This document shows positions 1 through 12,160 of a stretch of DNA of 64,000 nucleotides, piece by piece. Under the pieces are notes generated by a model. The model made no database searches, was not told the DNA's origin, and saw nothing but the letters and a program-made list of their open reading frames with translations. Location of the stretch: positions 18,864,957 through 18,928,956 of the forward strand of contig OY986965.1 in NCBI GenBank assembly GCA_963920575.1, written 5' to 3'. Both the position numbers and the translations under genes were made by a program. The stretch comes from Narthecium ossifragum (Eukaryota; Streptophyta; Magnoliopsida; Dioscoreales; Nartheciaceae). Position 1 is the stretch's first letter; the number at the start of each line of letters is the position of its first letter.

Positions 1-390
1 GTTATAAATTCCAACTCTATTCATCCTTTAAATTGGACTTGTTAGGGCGAGATGCTTGTATTTGACTAGAGTTTTCATTGACTTTAGAGTACAACAAGTT
101 GAGAAGAAAATTGAAGCTAAATCAAATCACGTCTGTTGTATGGTGGATCAAAAGAAAAATTAGGGATTTGGAATTCCTAAACGGGTTATGTCTGTTACAA
201 CCAAGTTATTCAAACTAGACGTTAGTTTTCTATATTACGTGAGAGTAATTTGCTGCAACACTTTTGCAACACAAATAGAGGTCAATCCACCTGAGACTGT
301 GACTTTACCAATTTCTGTGAATCGGTGTCAGAGTATAGAGGTCATGTTGTCCTCAATTGGATGTGTTATCCACTGTTACTCCAACATTTT
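1..390. other. AT-rich stretch without a recognisable gene
   Basis: I see no coding signal that matches a family I know. The stretch leads directly into the helicase relic, so it may be decayed sequence from the same Helitron, but no motif supports that. Confidence 0.4.
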
Positions 391-953
391 TTATGGAGCA
401 GACAATCCGGTCTCCACGGAATGATGATGTCTCCGCTATTAATGCGATAGCCTTGAAAAAGTTCCCCAGAGAGACGGTCACGTATCTTGCGACTGATAAA
501 GCGGTCATCGAAGAGGGTCACAATGCAGACATGAGCGAATACCCAATCAAAATGTTAGATCCGCAAGAATTGCCACCTTTCTGATTGGACCTGAAAGTAG
601 GCGCACCGGTAATGTTGTTGAGGAACTTGGTGCCAAAGGATGGGTTTTGTAACAGTACACACCTACAGGTTGTAAACTGCTACCAACGAGTTATACAAGA
701 ACAAATAATGACTGAGGCCAAAACTGGGGAGGTGGTTTTCATACCCAGAATATCGTTGGTGCCGTCCGATAAAGAGATGCCATTTAAAATTTAGTTTCCT
801 ATTCGACTCGCTTACTCCATGACGATTAATAAATCTCAGGGCCAGTCACTGAAATTTGTAGCGGTCGATGATGTCTCGCGAAACGATATCGTTAAATTGT
901 ATGCAATCCACAATTTAGAAATATATATATACCCTTATTCGAAACTAAACTAA
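391..953 (+). pseudogene. Helitron PIF1-like helicase, C-terminal relic
   Basis: One reading frame runs from about 391 to a TAA at 951-953, broken by stops at 582-584 (TGA) and 792-794 (TAG). Its parts occur in the order known for the C-terminal end of plant Helitron Rep/helicase proteins: SPRNDDVSAINAIAL, then LKVGAPVMLLRNL, then IPRISLVPSDKE, then [16 protein letters not shown], the helicase motif near the end of PIF1-type proteins. Helitron helicases unwind DNA during rolling-circle transposition. The usual HGQLYVALSR stretch is missing: the frame passes from VAVD directly to VSRNDI, which suggests an internal deletion. No Rep domain or Helitron terminus is visible nearby, so this is a non-functional fragment. 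Confidence 0.78.
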
Positions 954-1158
954 TAGAATAGAATAGTGATGAGATAAGAGGTCGATTCATGGGGAAACTT
1001 TTGATTTAAATAACGAAAGTGAAATTAAATCTCAAGACTCTAATCCTAAAGCATTGAAGGGTTTATTGGATTTTGGAAACTTATTAATTAAAACTAATTA
1101 ACAAAGCAATATAAAAAGATTAAAATCGATCAATGAGAGAAAACCTAGGGATTACTCA

Positions 1159-3726
1159 TGTCACGCCCCGACCCAGAAAACCCATCCGAGCCGGGACGTG
1201 AGGTGAAAACCTACACTATTCAAATCCATACGACGCAATACATTGCTGAAAACACAGTTAATTTGAAATTTCAGACTTCCAGTGGCAATACAGTAATCCT
1301 GATAATCTATTAAAGATCTAACCTTAAGATAAGAAGAAACATAATTCTATTTAAATAACATTAAAGTTGTACATTCTAGACATCAGATACAGATTTAATA
1401 GAAACTCCCCAAAGAGGGAAATTATACATTTAAAGTAATCCTCGAGGGATGTCTATATACAAAGCCATCAAAAGTACAACAGGTGTCCCACAACAACCTC
1501 AAGTGCCTCCGGAAGTCGACGCGCCACCAATACCTGATCTAGCTGGAACCACTGAAGATGAGCCAACGCCTGCACTTGCAAACGCACCCCGGGTAGGAGT
1601 GAGCAACAAAGCTCAGCAGGGTTCTACTCTACTCTACGTCGCACAACAAGGAAGGGAAACCACAAAGTCCCTGGTTCTGTCTCATCTCTAAGGGAAACTC
1701 ACGGTACATCCACCGCCTACCCAGGGCACGCGCTCTGTGACCTCAACTGTCAATAGCCAACCCTCTCAACAACCAAGCGCCCAACGCTGAACAACAAAGG
1801 GGTAGGATCCAGGGCAACACGTAACTTCCCTTAACACGGATACTAAGCATGAGACGAGAACTCTGGGCGACCTCTACACCTCAAACAACAGATAGTAGCC
1901 AACTAGACCCATCATCAAGAATACAGAGATTTAGCATTATAATCATGCCCTTGTCCTTGATATCAAGCCACGGTCCAAGAGCTAAATCCGAGCTACCCGA
2001 GAACCAAGGATCGGCGAAGACCCTATTCACCTATGCCCTAACCTTATGCTCTAATGCAAACAAGATGCATGGAATGCTCAAACACAAATAAAGAGATATA
2101 AGCATGCAACGGGATGACATCAAGAATACAAGGCTAGGCAAAGCATATAGCTTGTCAAAGGGTTATCATAGAAAGGGTCTAAAGAAAATAAGATCTAACT
2201 AACACAACAAAGATAACACAGGTATACATTAGCCTTCAGTGCACCTCGGCACCTGACAGGCTAAGGCTCCACAGTTATCCACGGGTAACTGGTCTACAAG
2301 CACAACAACAAAGCAACAAAGCCAATTCCGGCATTACAATGGCGTCCATAGCCATCAACCGAAATTGCTATAAATGGGATGCAACCCCGGCTAACTACAA
2401 TCAATATAATCGTTCATTCTACACTACTGCCCCCGGAGCACGCCGGCAATCAATTCGGCTATATTGAAAGCAGAAAAGGGCACACCGTCGGCCCATTTAT
2501 AGTAAACATTCCCAGGAGTCATCACCCTCCAGGTTAACCATAAAGCATTAAGGCAATCACAAACGATGTATATATAAATATAACATGCTTGTCGGGAAAA
2601 CTGCTTGAAAGTCGGTAGAAATCGGTAAACTGATACAAAACCCAACTCACGACGTTATCCGAGGATAAACCCATCAAAGGCCCGATTAAAATATGATAAT
2701 AAACATTAAATATTATCAGGAAAGGCGTAGGAGAAGTTTGGATTGAAAGAAACCAAAACAATTGAAATCTAAATCAACAATACCAAACAGCATATACGAG
2801 ATCGATCTTCTTATTCAAGAAGATCGATCTTCTACATGAGTGCTCTTTGCCTTAAGGAGGAGATCGATCTTCACCCACGAGATGATCGATCTTCCTTAAG
2901 AAAGTCATCTGTCTGGGAAGGAAGAGATCGATCTTCATGGTATGAAGATCTATCATTCCCAAACTAGGCACATGTCTGGGAAAGGAGAGATCGATCTTCA
3001 TACTCATGAAAATCGATCTTCCCCAAGTGCTCCCTCTGTCAAAAGAAGAGATCGATCTTCACACAAAGGAAAATTGATTTTCCTCAGATGGGATAGAACA
3101 CCAACATATCAACGATCGATGTCCCCTACCGCGAAGATCGATCCTTCAAAGTCGGCAACCGACGTGACAACAAGAAGATCGATCGATCCTTCTTGCGCCG
3201 ACAACATACATGAATAGTATCTGGAATCCAATTTATTGGATTCGATCTATCAAAACGTATCGAAATCAAACCAAACTTGATTGAGGTGTGCAATTTGATG
3301 TGGGGGATCTAATGACACTAAGAAATCAAACTATGCAGGAAGGTCTATCTGATGGTGTGGGATTCATTCATGCAAGAAAAACAAAACTCAGTTTGTGAAA
3401 TATCAGCTCTGAGTTTAACCCCGTCGAAAACCGATAAAAATACGGAATTCGTCCGAAAGAATACATAAACGACACTACAACTAGCTTCTAAACATACAAT
3501 TGAGCTAGAATACAGAAAAGAAAGGCATTCCAACAAACACAACATCCACAAATCAAATAAAATAGATCATAGGGTTACCAATTCACCAGAATTGGGTAGA
3601 AACACCTAAATGTAGCAACAAGCATGCGATCTACGAATCCCTCGCCTCCGGTGTGCACAAGAGGTGCACGTTGTGCGCTCAACATGGTGTGGTTCGAGAC
3701 AAAGGGTCTTTGGGCTTTTCTTCCAA
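1159..3726 (-). mobile_element. LTR J, Tekay/Del-like, minus orientation, left part
   Basis: The stretch opens with TGTCACGCCCCGACCC, the reverse complement of the 3' terminus (...GGGTCGGGGCGTGACA) of the Tekay-like LTRs elsewhere in the window. The acceptor-like region follows at about 1570-1610 (reverse complement of CCGGGGTGCGTTTGCA). Next come blocks shared with other D-type LTRs: the 'gatcgccgatccga...agctcggatctagc' region and the 'gtaaacattcccagg' region. A donor-like AGGTGTTTCTACC reads on the minus strand near 3598-3612. A GATCGATCTTC array lies inside. The LTR appears to be cut by the hAT element and to continue after 11414. Its minus-strand 5' end is not clear, and I found no TSD partner. 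Confidence 0.6.
2798..3195. repeat. GATCGATCTTC palindrome array in LTR J
   Basis: About a dozen copies of GATCGATC or one-base variants lie in 400 bp, mostly written AGATCGATCTTC, with irregular spacing of roughly 15-45 bp. The unit is dispersed rather than a strict tandem repeat. The same spelling is used in the LTRs of elements E and G. No TATA box is obvious beside this array, and the ~100-bp block that flanks arrays in B, F and G is absent. Confidence 0.85.
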
Positions 3727-3742
3727 CCCCCCCACAACCCAC

Positions 3743-3912
3743 TAGGAATGGGGCGGGTTAGGGTGGATTTCACCCTCCCCATCCCCGCCCCAAAATGTTT
3801 TTTCCCACCCCGCCCCATGCCCTGCTGCGGAGCAAGAAGTTCGTACCATCCCTGCCCCATCTACATTTTCCTTGTCCCTGCCCCGCTCCGTGTCTGCTCC
3901 GCCCCGTTTAGG
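3743..3912. repeat. hAT left TIR and subterminal GC-rich repeats
   Basis: A TAGG-initial terminus is followed by repeated CCCCGCCCC, CCCGCCCC and GGGGCGGG words. Subterminal clusters of this kind are where hAT transposases bind. The matching cluster at the other end is at 11262-11410. Confidence 0.65.
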
Positions 3913-4964
3913 ATTCTCACATTTTCTTTCAAAAACATTAATAATGCCAATAATTTTAAGCACAAGTATCACATAGACTAATATAATATTGTGATCTTTC
4001 AAGCACCACATAGCTTCAAAATAAGAAGAAAAAAAGAATAATTTTCCAACTTCCAAGTGTTCCCACTAAATAAAATCATATCAATTACAAACTGTAAAAG
4101 TGAACCCCAAATTAAAAAAAATTTAACTTTAGATCTGCTCAAAATTAAAATCGATCAGTTCCAATGTCCATAAATGCTGAAATGCATCCTGCGAAACAAA
4201 AAAAAAGAAAATATAAGTGCATGACGAATATTTGCTAATCTAACAATCAAAGAATTAAAACATCAACAGGAACATCTTATTGATAATTTTAAGATCCTAG
4301 AAACAATATCGAATGCTCAACACCTAAAGGTGGACATCCATGAAACACTTTGCAAGTATCTTATGTATGAAATTTACATCATATTTTTATTGCAAAACCT
4401 AAAATATGCTTGCTGCAATGGATGAAGCAACACTAACCAAATACTAAACCACATCATGCTTGCTGCAATGGATGAAAAATTAATAATAATAATAAAAGCA
4501 AAAGTCAAACACACAAACACTTCCTGCATGTGGCAAAAGACCGTACACGAATTGCAAAGAAATCTCAAGATTCAATCTTAAACACAAAAGTATAGAGATA
4601 ATATAGGAACAAAAAACAAGCGAAAAATATAGGAACAGAACCTGTTTTTGTTGGAACCATTAACCATACAGTTAATCACTGAGTCTTGCTCCTAATAACA
4701 ATGAATTAAAATCAGTCATAAACAACAAAAGTTATAATTAAAATAAGAAATTTAGAAACACAATTGCAATGTATTATATATACCTCATCAACATCCATCT
4801 CCTCACAAATAGTTTGGATATGTCCCAACTGTGCTTGTGAAGAACTTTTATTCGAAAGAAAAATGACAGAGCTCATCAAATAAATGTAATTATATGTAAA
4901 GATAATTATAATATAGTAGATTTGGTCGGTTACATTGAATATCAGCTGGCATGTCAGCCCATAA

Positions 4965-6008
4965 CTAATTCTGACAACACATCAATTCCTCCAAGGTCCT
5001 TGAATGAAGTCGACTACGATGTGGGCTCACTAATCTACCTCCAGTACTAAAGGCAGATTCAGAAGCAACTGTAGATATAGGGATAGCATAGATATCCTTA
5101 GCAATCACTTGTAATGTCAGATACCTTAAACCATTCATCTTCCACCATGCTAATATATCAAAATCTGAACAAACTGAACTCCTTGGTAGCACACTCTCAT
5201 CTAAGTAGTGATCCAACTCTGATTTCAAATTTGTAGAGGAAAAGCTCATATTAACAAACAAAATCATAATTGGACAATTCATCTTCAACTTCACCGTTTA
5301 TTGTCAAAGGTTGTTGGCTTGAGGAAGATAAAGATGCATCTTGAGAGGAGAATTGCGGATCTGTTGCACACTTTGATTGGTATGTGGTTACCAAATTATA
5401 GCAAATTGTATGAACTCTATCAATATGTATCATAGCATCACTTCCATATATGAGAGGAAAATAAAACTCCAACAATTTCAGTTTGTATCTAGGATCTAAG
5501 ACAACAACCACACCCAATATACCATGAATAACACTCCAATAATTGTCATATTTTGCCACCATCTTTGCTGCCAATGTTTTGATGATACTATCTGAACAAA
5601 TGAGCCACTTAGATAAAGTTATTCTAATCTCACAAACTTTGGGAAAATAGATATTAGCAGTTGGATATTTATTCCCAGAGAATAATTCAGTCACATTGAA
5701 GAAAAGCTTCAACCTTCCACAAATATCTTTTGCTACCTCCCACTCATTTTCAGTTGGCAAGCAACTATATAATGGCTCCCGTTGTTTCAATCGAGAAAAA
5801 ACATCTTTGTACATCAAGGCAACATTAAACATCATGTAGGTAGAATTCCATCTAGTTTTACAATCAAGAGACAACTTTTTACTACATACAATTGCTAATT
5901 GTTTAGGTGCACTTTCAAATTTCTCAAGCCTTTTTGGTGTTGCTGTCCAAAAAGCAACACTTTCTCGAATTTTACTAATTCCCAGACCAATTATCTCCAA
6001 ACTATCTT
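4965..6008 (-). pseudogene. hAT transposase, C-terminal half (pseudogene)
   Basis: Reading from 6008 leftward, the frame enters at IIGLGISKIRESVAFW and passes CKTRWNSTYMM, the RNase H-like core region typical of BED-type hAT transposases. It continues through LDPRYKLKLLEFYFP. After a frame change near 5250-5295 it ends in the hAT dimerisation domain with ASESAFSTGGRLVSPHRSRL. The glutamate in ASESAFS is the expected third catalytic residue. A stop at 4965-4967 falls where the family usually has Trp (…CCQN, stop, LWADMPADIQ), so the last residues are cut off. The transposase would cut and rejoin transposon ends in the nucleus. This half is separated from the N-terminal half by LTR D1, and the coding reading resumes exactly across the ATCTT duplication. 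Confidence 0.85.
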
Positions 6009-9000
6009 TGTCACGCCCCGACCCAGAAAACCCATCCAGATCGAGGCGTGAGCCACCTAAACCTGTTTACATCATCAATGGGCGCACAAGAGTATAACTG
6101 CTATGAATTTAAATAATTTAATCCTCAAGTTCAAAAACAATCGGCAGAAACTCGTTTATAATTATAGCACAAGAAACCTGTACATTTCATAATATTCCGA
6201 ATTCAACTTGTACAATGATAACATAGGAAATAACTAGTTATTACATTTCTCAAATACAACTAAATTAAAGATCATACAATCATGTCCTCGAATACATCAT
6301 GCTATATATCGATTTATACATCAATTTGTACATCATAAATTAAAGCTGGAAATTATCTGTTGACGAACTCCTCAACGCTCCAAGTCCTCGATCTCCTCGA
6401 AATACCGCGCCATCTTCTAAAGGAACACCTGAAAGAAGGGACTGCATCGACCTGCATCGCCGATGCAGCCCAGGTAGGGTGAGCAATAATGCCCAGTAGG
6501 GTTTTACTCTACGTCGCACAGAAAGGGAGGAAAACTGCAACTGTATCGTTCTCCGCCTAAGCCTAAGGTATGCCAAGGGGTCCCATAACCCCGTCGATTC
6601 CCGAGGGCTCCTGTCCAGGTCCCACCCTCACCCAAGAACAGACGAGAGAAAACAAAGACTGCGGGCTCCTGTCCAGGTACCACCCTGCCCAGTCATACCA
6701 TCTCTCGCGGGGACACATATGTCAGGGATATCGACAACCATCCTTAGCGCTTGGCCTTGGAGACCCGACACGACCTCTACACCTCAAATACAATAATATC
6801 CAACATGGTCGACTATAACAATAACCTCAAATGATATCAATTATGATCATTCGATGACAATCACGTCCTAATCCTCACTACCCCAAACCCCGGTCCTAGA
6901 GCTAGATCCGGGCTACCCGAGAACCTCGAATCGGCGATCGAATCCATCGCCTACCACCTAGCCTGAATGCCTCTAATGCAATCATCATGCATGAGCCTAT
7001 TCAAACAAATAGGCCTAGGTGTCTCTACATGACATCTCATCAAGCATGTCCAATTTATCGTATAATACATAAAAGAGAACTAAGCTATCACATTTCAGTC
7101 CAAATTCCGGCATTACGACGAGATGCACCGCCTGTCAGCCAGAAATTGTACAATGGGCACACCCCCAGCTAACCTGCTCATAGGGCACCACTGGCTCGCA
7201 AAATATAAACATTCCCACAAAGAAATATAAACGGGAACACCGCCGGCCCTAGGCTCACACATGATACAGAAATACATGAATGACGTGATTAATAAGAGAT
7301 TGCACGGACTGAGTTGTTAAAGGAACAATTTAGCATAAATGAATAACGAATAATCACGGAGATACTAGGTCAAACAATTACCCCAGATCAATTCGACAAT
7401 AATTAAGAGAGGATATTCCTAAAATCAACCCGCAATTAGTCCAATTAGAAACCGACGAAAAACACGAAAACCCACCGCCGGCAGGTCAACATTTCAGTAG
7501 CAATAAAACATACCCAAATATGAATTAGAATCAATTTCCAAGGAAGGGGAGGACATGGAGGTGAAACATCGTAGGAAAACAACGACTATCGATCAAACCA
7601 CCATCTCAGCCAAACTCCATTGATTAAGCTGAAGGGTAGTAGGGACAGCTACAATTGACCCTATAGTCCTCATCCCAATCATGAATACCCACTATCCAAC
7701 TTCAGCAGCAAAGGCAAACCACAAGCACCTTGCCGGCAAGTAACTAATTACACATGGACAACCAACAATAGTCAACTGCCCTACGACCACTCAATCCACT
7801 GGTTTAATTCCGACACAAGGAAACAAAGGATGACAGACCCTAACCAGTAAATGGTCCAACCATCACTCCAAGAACAAGGGTCACAGATAAGAACTCCAGG
7901 GTCGGCAGTTGATCCAAATGAAATCACATAGATGCAGCGAACTAATCGAGCTAAGAAAACCCCAAACGATGGCTAATAAATCACAACCCAACACCATAAC
8001 AGCAGTTAGACATTAGAGAGGGACCTGAGGGAGATTCCAGCTATCTATGGATCAAGAACGAGGGAAGGAAAAAGAAATACAGGAGAAACCCCAGTAGAAA
8101 ACAATCAAAATCTCATCAATACCCAACACCCATCCGTAGATATAGGTAACGGTAGCAAGGGCGTTGCAGCTGGGGAAGAACAGAGCATCACGGAGCAAGG
8201 AGAAACAGGGCATGGCAGCAAGGGAAAACCAGCATCGATGTCCATGGCAGAAAGGGAACAGAGTCCTCGAGAAGTATCGGACAGATGTTGAGGAGGACCT
8301 CACGCGGCCATCCAAGAACAGAGGAGGAGAAGAAGGTAGCATCGTACATCATCGACATCCATTGCATTGCATCACAATCCATTGGCATATCATAGCAGAG
8401 CATGGCATAGACTAACAGAGAAGAGAGCCAAGGAAACAGGGGAAGAAACAGAGAAACCCAAACAGCTCAGGCAATTCAGTCGATCAACGAAAACCAGAGA
8501 AATCAAGAAAGAATCTTATTAGAAATCCATCCGCTCCAAGGATCTAGGCAGCAGCAGCAAAGAAGAAGGAAGAACATTAACAAGCAATCACGTAATCAAT
8601 AGAGAAGCCAATCAAACCCAGTTATCATGCATCCAAGCCGTTGCAACAGGGGAAAACGAGATAGCACCGATCCCTACCATGGTAGCGGAGAGAGGAAGAA
8701 AAATCAAGCAATCCAAACTAATATGCTTCAACCGGAATTTCTGCTAAACTAGTAGAGTCCTAAACCATGTTTAGGGGAGAAGCCCTGCCTCTAGATCCGC
8801 GGGTCTTCCTCTTCCTCTTCTCCGGCCACGATCACCGCCGGTACGCCAGCCTCTCTCCTCCGTCCGTGGTCGGAGTCGTCGTTGCCTCTCTTGATCGAGC
8901 CTTCGTCGTCGCGAGCGCCGCCAGCTTCCTCTCCTCCGGCCGCTGGACATCGACGCCGGACTCCTCTCCTCCTCTCTCTCTCCGCGAGATCGGGTCGCCG

Positions 9001-9419
9001 TTCTCTCTTATCCTTTCTCTCTCCACGCGAGTGTTTAGAGGCTACAGTTCCCTTAAGGGTTTTAAACGGGTTTTATTAACTTATTTATATGAAGGGTTAA
9101 TAACATATCTTGGCCGTCCGATTGATCAGACTAGATCCTGACCGTTCAAGCCTTGATCTTCTCGATCGAACTCAGATCGAACTCAGATCCTTCGATCTGA
9201 GACACACCTAAAGATCTATTCAAACACATACATCATCACATGGTCGTGTGTGCGCTACGAGTGTGTAAAACCAGCTCCGAAAAGGGTAATTTACCAGATT
9301 ACCCCCGGAGCCGCAACGATCAACAGAGATCGCGAAGCAAGGCCAACCAAGCCCAAAACCAACAGAACCAGACCCTCGACCCAAGCGGCCAGACTTGGTT
9401 GGAGGTACGGGTCCTCACA
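6009..9419 (-). mobile_element. D1: solo LTR, Tekay/Del-like, minus orientation
   Basis: The element is bounded by TGTCACGCCCCGACCC at the left and GGTACGGGTCCTCACA at the right (a TG...CA LTR on the minus strand). A perfect 5-bp TSD, ATCTT, lies at 6004-6008 and 9420-9424. At 3,411 bp it is the longest LTR here, and no internal coding sequence or primer site is seen, so it reads as a solo LTR. The minus strand carries a GGGTAATTT...AGATTACCC inverted repeat near its 5' end (9284-9304) and a serine/proline-coding C/T-rich leader at about 8770-9030. It interrupts the hAT transposase exactly. Confidence 0.85.
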
Positions 9420-10548
9420 ATCTTGAACAATCAAGTTTAATATATGTGCACAACACCTCATATGAAAAAATGTACCATTTAGCATAAGCGTACTCTTATC
9501 AAGTCTCTCCAACAAATAACCAATCACGACATCATTTGTTGAGCAATTATCCACCGTGAATGTAGATAATTTTCTATCAATATTCCAATCCAAGAAGCAA
9601 TCCATCAAACATTCAGAAATAACTTCGCTTGTACGTGAACAAGGTACATACACAAACCTAAAACAATTACGATAAAAATCACGTAAGTTTCAAATTTATG
9701 GCCAAAACAATAATTAAGACTTCCAATTTGACAAATACAATAAAATGATTTTCTTGCTAATAACTAATAGAAATAATATATTGTTGAAAAACTCAAACTT
9801 ATGAAATAAAACGCCATAAAAGTAAAGTGAAGAGTGTCAAGCTTAATACCTTAGAACTCGGCTTTGCATATTCCATGATTCATTCACAAAATGAGATGTA
9901 ATTGCCATGTATCCCTTCTTTTGGTTGCTAGCTGTCCACATATCCGTCGTAATAGCAATTCTGCTCTTGCAATCTTCCAATAACTTCATTGTTTTCGATT
10001 TCTCCATATCATATATTTTCAAAATATCACCCTTGATAGTGTTTCTAGTGACCGTTTTGAACAAAGGCTGAATAGTTTGCACAAAAGTTCTAAAGCCGAT
10101 GTGGTCGATTATGCTAAGAGGATATTCATGCAAGATTATCATCTTAGCAAGCTCTTTTCTTGCTCTATTTTGGTCAAACGCATAGTTAGACACTCTAACG
10201 TTCTCATAAACTGTAATTTTAGAGCTACTGAGAGCATATTATCTCATGTCTACTGTTCCCTTGCTAAAACACCTCTTATGATGATCGATTAAGTGTCTTG
10301 TCCCATCAGTCGACCTCGCCACAAAGCGTTTTTTGCAATACTTACATATCACTTTAGCCTCCTCATTGATAATTTTGTCATCATAGTGATCCCAGATCCA
10401 CAATTGTTTTTTGCCTTTTTTTACTTGATTCTTCTGTGGCTCTACTATCACTCGAGATAGGAGCTGCATTTACTTATTTAGCAAGCACTTCACGAGTAGT
10501 AGTTGAAGGTCGAGAATTTTGATCACCTTCTTGTGAATGTGAAGCCAT
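9420..10548 (-). pseudogene. hAT transposase, N-terminal half with BED zinc finger (pseudogene)
   Basis: A start ATG at 10548 reads MASHSQEGDQNSRPS and meets an in-frame TAA 24 codons later. A shifted frame then carries a BED-type zinc finger (about 10239-10400): WDHYDD, CKYCKKRF, then the H-x3-H-x-C pattern in HLIDHHKRC. The next part (9843-10193) contains ITTDMWTASNQKKGYMAIT, which holds the first catalytic Asp. A further part (9420-9653) contains TVDNCSTND, the second catalytic Asp, and CCAHILNLIVQD. Breaks between the parts are AT-rich and may be introns or decay. All three DDE residues survive across the two halves, but the stop, the frameshift and D1 make the gene non-functional. Confidence 0.83.
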
Positions 10549-11384
10549 TACAGACCTACAAAAGATAGTTAAGAAGACAAACCATAAAGACCCCCAGGTT
10601 TATGCACAAGCTGGTAGTGTCAATCTTGGTTTGAAATCAATTACTTGCCGCCGCACATACATGTTAGATTAATTCGAATCCATTCAAGATATACTGCATT
10701 TTACTTTTATCTGTGATATTTACTAGCAACAAGCACAAATTTAGTAGAAGATAAATACTCCTACTGTATTGCCTCGTTGGGCCATGGTTCGTAGTATCGT
10801 CCCATTCTTAGTGGTAACTAGTAAGACATTTTCAAAACCGAAGTTTTATTTGGAAGTGGTCCATGGTCTTTTGATTTGGTGGACCCCCGAATATAAAACC
10901 TAAAATGACCAGAGATTGGGAGGTGGGAACTTAAGTAGAAGATGAAATATGGGAAAGTTACAGAGACAAGCCTGTAGATGGATGTCACAGACCCACTGCC
11001 GATGCCCATGCCTATATTGCCGAGATATTGCTGATGCCTAAAGCCTATATTGCCGATGTCGGATAATAGGATTAGGGTTTACTTTTCGTATGTGTTGTCA
11101 GTCTGTCAGTCATGGGTTAGATAGGGTTGTGACCTTGTGAGACTGTGAGTGAGGTCGGATAATCGGATATTAATATCTTTTAATTTTAACCATTAGATCT
11201 AGATCCAATAGTTGGAATAAAACTATAAAAAACTTTGTTTAAAATTACTAAGAATCATATCCGGGCCGAGTTGACCCCCCGCCCTGCCCCAACGATTAAC
11301 CCACCCCGTTTATTCTGGCCCTCCCCGCCAACCCGGTAATTTCCCCATTTCCCTGCCCCAAGCGGGGCGGGTCAAGCGGGTTAC

Positions 11385-11413
11385 TGGGGAAACCCGGCCC
11401 ATTGCCATCCCTA
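11385..11413. repeat. hAT right TIR
   Basis: Read on the minus strand the end is TAGGGATGGCAATGGGCCGG, a very common plant hAT terminus. It pairs with the TAGGAATGGGGCGGG end at 3743. Confidence 0.7.
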
Positions 11414-11414
11414 A

Positions 11415-11827
11415 TCTTCCATGCCATCGCTTGCTCCAATTTCTCGCACGGAGAGAGAGAAGAGAGCTATTGGAGGAGTAAAGAAAAGGAGACTATAGAG
11501 AGTCGGTGCATAAAACTCTAGAGAACCCATCTCAAGTGATCTTATTAGAAGCCTGGAAATAAAATAGTGAATCTCTCACAATACTACCAGCCTTGAAGCT
11601 TGTGGACTTTATCTCATTGGATGCCGATCATAGCTGGTCCAATAAGAAAAATATATTCAATATTCAACCCTTTGCAAAATATGGATTTGCCCTTTGCTAT
11701 TGACATGACCCTTTGCGGCATGATTGAATTAATCTTAAGAATTACTAATTGAGAAGAAGAGAGGGGTAGACACATGTAAAATATATTTAGTCACAAGAGG
11801 AGGATCCGACTTCCATGAAAGAGTAGA
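11415..11827 (-). mobile_element. LTR J, right part after the hAT insertion (tentative)
   Basis: This sequence should be the continuation of the LTR split by the hAT element. It contains a GA-rich tract (11450-11500), consistent with the reverse of a C/T-rich LTR leader. No CCTCACA terminus is visible before solo LTR C1 starts at 11828, so the boundary is open. Confidence 0.35.
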
Positions 11828-12040
11828 TGTGAGGACCTGTCCCTCTACCATGTGGCTCGTTGTACACCGCAAGGGCAATTTGGTAAATTGCGCCTTGTTG
11901 GTTTGTTTCACACCCGCGTGTGCACACACTGACTTTGTATATGTTAGTGTTTGTTTAGAATGGCTAGGTGAACCCGGGATCGGAAGATCCCAGCTCGGGC
12001 GCACTGAAGCTTGCTTTTGGGCAGCTTACGACCCTTGAGC

Positions 12041-12160
12041 GATCGATCGCTGCTAGGAACGATCGATCGGAGTCTCGAATCGATCCGACTTGGTGTTGGA
12101 TCGATCCGGACTGGCTTTTCCTTCGTGAGTGATCGATCGCTTCTTGGAGCGATCGATCGG
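12041..12160. repeat. GATCGATC cluster in C1 LTR
   Basis: Four GATCGATCG palindromes plus two ATCGATCC variants lie in 120 bp, about 210 bp into the LTR. Some carry symmetric flanks (GCGATCGATCGC). Similar clusters lie at the same place in C2, C3 (about 23984-24083) and C4 (about 49660-49765). Confidence 0.8.

Larger units (their letters stand above)
3743..11413 (-). mobile_element. hAT transposon (BED-type, Ac/ricesleeper-like), defective
   Basis: The left end begins TAGGAATGGGGCGGG. The right end, read on the minus strand, begins TAGGGATGGCAATGGGC. These agree as imperfect terminal inverted repeats of a common plant hAT type, with a 4-base gap on the left. Both ends are followed by GC-rich subterminal repeats (about 3743-3912 and 11262-11410). 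Between them lie minus-strand relics of a hAT transposase. Without the inserted LTR D1 the element is about 4.25 kb, the size of an autonomous hAT. A possible 8-bp TSD (TCTTCCAA at 3719-3726, TCTTCCAT at 11415-11422) would leave 16 unexplained bases at the left end. Confidence 0.8.

Noticed and set aside
188..424. 78-codon open frame upstream of the helicase relic
   Set aside because: It overlaps the helicase reading in another frame and has no known motif.
2798..3195. CRISPR-like array
   Set aside because: The repeated unit is 8-11 bp, palindromic and irregularly spaced, and this is a plant LTR. There are no cas genes.
3735..3742. 8-bp TSD directly next to the hAT left end
   Set aside because: CAACCCAC does not match the right flank ATCTTCCA. 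The better match (TCTTCCAA/TCTTCCAT) lies 16 bp away and is given only as tentative.
3664..4056. Overlapping open frames of 104-105 codons on both strands
   Set aside because: They span the GC-rich subterminal repeats of the hAT element and have no domain. Opposite-strand openness follows from the repeat composition.
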